From positions 1 to 8,430 of the forward strand of contig CAZUCY010000144.1 in NCBI GenBank assembly GCA_964618785.1: 8,430 nt of DNA. The letters run 5' to 3'. Of this stretch, positions 7,267 through 8,430 are shown piece by piece. The position numbers and the translations under genes are program-made. Below the pieces are notes generated by a model, which saw only the letters and a list, made by a program, of their open reading frames with translations, was not told where the DNA came from and searched no databases. The stretch is from FEN-1297 sp964618785. GTDB lineage: Bacteria; Bacteroidota; Ignavibacteria; Ignavibacteriales; Ignavibacteriaceae. The number at the start of each line of letters is the position of its first letter. Positions within the stretch are counted from its first letter, which is position 1.

Positions 7267-8430
7267 TTACAAAAAATCACGCGGATCTGTTATTGAGCCA
7301 GTTAATGCAGATGCTGCCACAGTCAACGGCGATGCCAGATATACAGAGGACTTTTTACTTCCCATTCTTCCTGGAAAATTTCTGTTTGTTGTAGAAATAA
7401 TAGTCTCTCCGTCGGTTGCCCTGCCAATAGTATCCATAGGTCCTCCTAAACAGGCAGCACATGAAGATTGAGCAACCACGCAGCCGGCATTTTCGAAAAT
7501 TTGTTTCAATGAAACTCCACTGATGGCTTCAACCTCCATTTGTCTAGCTATTGAAGTACTTGCCGGAACAATATAAGTAGGAACCTTCACTTTATTTCCA
7601 AAAATAATTTTTGCGGCAGAAACAAAATCACTTAGTTTTCCGCCTGTGCATGATCCTATATAACATTTTGTTACCTTTGTACCCTGCACATTCCTAACAG
7701 AATCAAGATTGTCAGGGCTGTGAGGTTTTGCTACATTTGGTTCCATTTTAGAGACATCAAAGCGGTACTGACCTTTATATTTTGACTCCGAATCGCTTTT
7801 AAAAATTTCATAGGGATTTCTTGATCTTTCCTTAACATAAGCTTCAGTAACGGCATCTGCGGCAATTATTCCGTTCATAGCACCTGCTTCTATTGCCATG
7901 TTGGTAAGTGTCATTCGTTCATCAATGGAAAGTGAAAATACAGCGTCGCCGTCAAACTCAAGAGCACAATATGTTGCGCCGTTGGTAGTAATTTCTCCTA
8001 GTACCTTTAGGATTAAATCTTTAGCGGTCAGGTACAGAGGCATTTCGCCGTCAAACGTAAATTTTATTGATTCAGGAACCTTTTCCCAAATTTTACCGGT
8101 ACCCAAAATAAAAGCTGCATCGGTATTGCCAACGCCTGTCGAAAACATTCCGAATGCGCCGGAAGTACATGTATGTGAATCTGTTCCGAACAATACCGTT
8201 CCCGGGATATTGTAACCCTCTTCCGCAAGTGCGATGTGGCATACGCCTTTATATCTTTCAGTTCCTACATCGTAATAATTATCTACACCGTATTCACCAG
8301 TAAACTGTCTTAGTAATTCAACATTCCTGTTAGCTTGTGGATTTTTAGTGTAAATATAATGATCCGGGAATATTACCAATTTATCTTTATCCCATATTTT
8401 AGCATCTTTCCCGAATTCACGTTTCCAAAT
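7267..8430 (-). CDS. leuC: 3-isopropylmalate/citramalate dehydratase (isomerase) large subunit, missing its N-terminus at the window edge
   Basis: The reading frame is open to the right edge, giving 387 visible codons. The first visible residues (IWKREFGKDAKIWDKDK) lead straight into conserved LeuC sequence (IFPDHYIYT), so the TTG at 8379 is internal, not a start; perhaps 30-50 residues are missing. Conserved aconitase-family blocks are FGTDSHTCTSGAFG, IGSCTGGKLSDF and SSCAACLGGP. Their cysteines (codons 7648-7650, 7459-7461 and 7450-7452) are the expected 4Fe-4S ligands. The end TNRNFPGRMG...YLASP...ALTGSITDPRDFL is a strong match to the bacterial/plant IPMI large subunit. With LeuD it dehydrates and rehydrates 2-isopropylmalate, and likely citramalate given cimA downstream. 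Homoaconitase is the main alternative, disfavoured by the neighbours. No internal stop or frameshift was seen. Confidence 0.95.
   Translation of the reverse strand: MWKREFGKDAKIWDKDKLVIFPDHYIYTKNPQANRNVELLRQFTGEYGVDNYYDVGTERYKGVCHIALAEEGYNIPGTVLFGTDSHTCTSGAFGMFSTGVGNTDAAFILGTGKIWEKVPESIKFTFDGEMPLYLTAKDLILKVLGEITTNGATYCALEFDGDAVFSLSIDERMTLTNMAIEAGAMNGIIAADAVTEAYVKERSRNPYEIFKSDSESKYKGQYRFDVSKMEPNVAKPHSPDNLDSVRNVQGTKVTKCYIGSCTGGKLSDFVSAAKIIFGNKVKVPTYIVPASTSIARQMEVEAISGVSLKQIFENAGCVVAQSSCAACLGGPMDTIGRATDGETIISTTNRNFPGRMGSKKSSVYLASPLTVAASALTGSITDPRDFL

Noticed and set aside
7227..7280. GTG start at 7280 giving LeuD an 18-residue N-terminal extension
   Set aside because: It overlaps the leuC stop, the extra residues (MIFCKNKNFLLEIGVKSY) are not like LeuD, and the ATG at 7226 has a GGAG upstream and matches the usual start of the family.
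7115..7471. 118-codon plus-strand reading frame across the leuC-leuD junction
   Set aside because: It is antisense to both conserved genes and its translation has no family resemblance; it exists because the opposite strand is AT-rich and stop-poor.
8377..8379. TTG at 8379 as the leuC start
   Set aside because: The frame remains open to the window edge and the 17 upstream codons encode plausible LeuC residues, so the gene is cut by the edge.
1..8430. CRISPR arrays, insertion sequences, tRNA/rRNA genes, phage or defence genes
   Set aside because: No regularly spaced repeats, transposase-like reading frames, tRNA-like cloverleaves or defence-protein motifs were found; nearly all the sequence is explained by five conserved metabolic genes.

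Overview
This window is part of an amino-acid biosynthesis locus in which every real gene lies on the minus strand, so transcription runs from the right end (8430) towards the left end (1). In transcription order the genes are: the 3' part of leuC (large subunit of an isopropylmalate/citramalate isomerase), leuD (small subunit), cimA ((R)-citramalate synthase), gltB (large subunit of glutamate synthase, complete) and the first 24 codons of gltD (small subunit of glutamate synthase). The last was found by reading the edge directly. All five are ordinary, intact-looking enzymes of conserved families. I see no mobile element, CRISPR array, tRNA, rRNA or defence system.

Region by region: 1-73 is the start of gltD, overlapping the gltB stop by 8 nt. 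66-4664 is gltB. 4665-4939 is a 275-nt, extremely AT-rich gap with several inverted repeats; it probably holds the cimA 3' end and the gltB promoter/leader. 4940-6529 is cimA. 6530-6665 is a 136-nt gap with a small, comparatively GC-rich island of two adjacent hairpins just after leuD. 6666-7226 is leuD. 7227-7266 is a 40-nt spacer, and leuC runs from 7267 off the right edge.

How the genes work together: CimA condenses pyruvate and acetyl-CoA to (R)-citramalate, and a LeuCD isomerase converts citramalate to 3-methylmalate as well as 2-isopropylmalate to 3-isopropylmalate. The cluster therefore points to threonine-independent isoleucine synthesis alongside leucine synthesis. The LeuB-type dehydrogenase needed next is not in the window. 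GltBD (GOGAT) makes glutamate, the amino donor for the final transamination of branched-chain amino acids, so the neighbourhood is metabolically coherent. Whether gltBD shares a transcript with cimA is not shown, and the 275-nt AT-rich gap argues for a separate promoter.

Organism: a bacterium with an AT-rich genome, poly-A/T-rich intergenic DNA and recognisable GGAG-type ribosome-binding sites. The LeuC C-terminus has the signature TNRNFPGRMG and DPRDFL ending that I associate with the form of the enzyme shared by plant plastids and some bacteria. From overall protein character I would guess a member of the Bacteroidota/Ignavibacteriota/Chlorobiota group, but that is a low-confidence impression that would need a database search.

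No previously undescribed system is evident. The items most worth a second look are non-coding: the double hairpin after leuD and the nested inverted repeats upstream of gltB.
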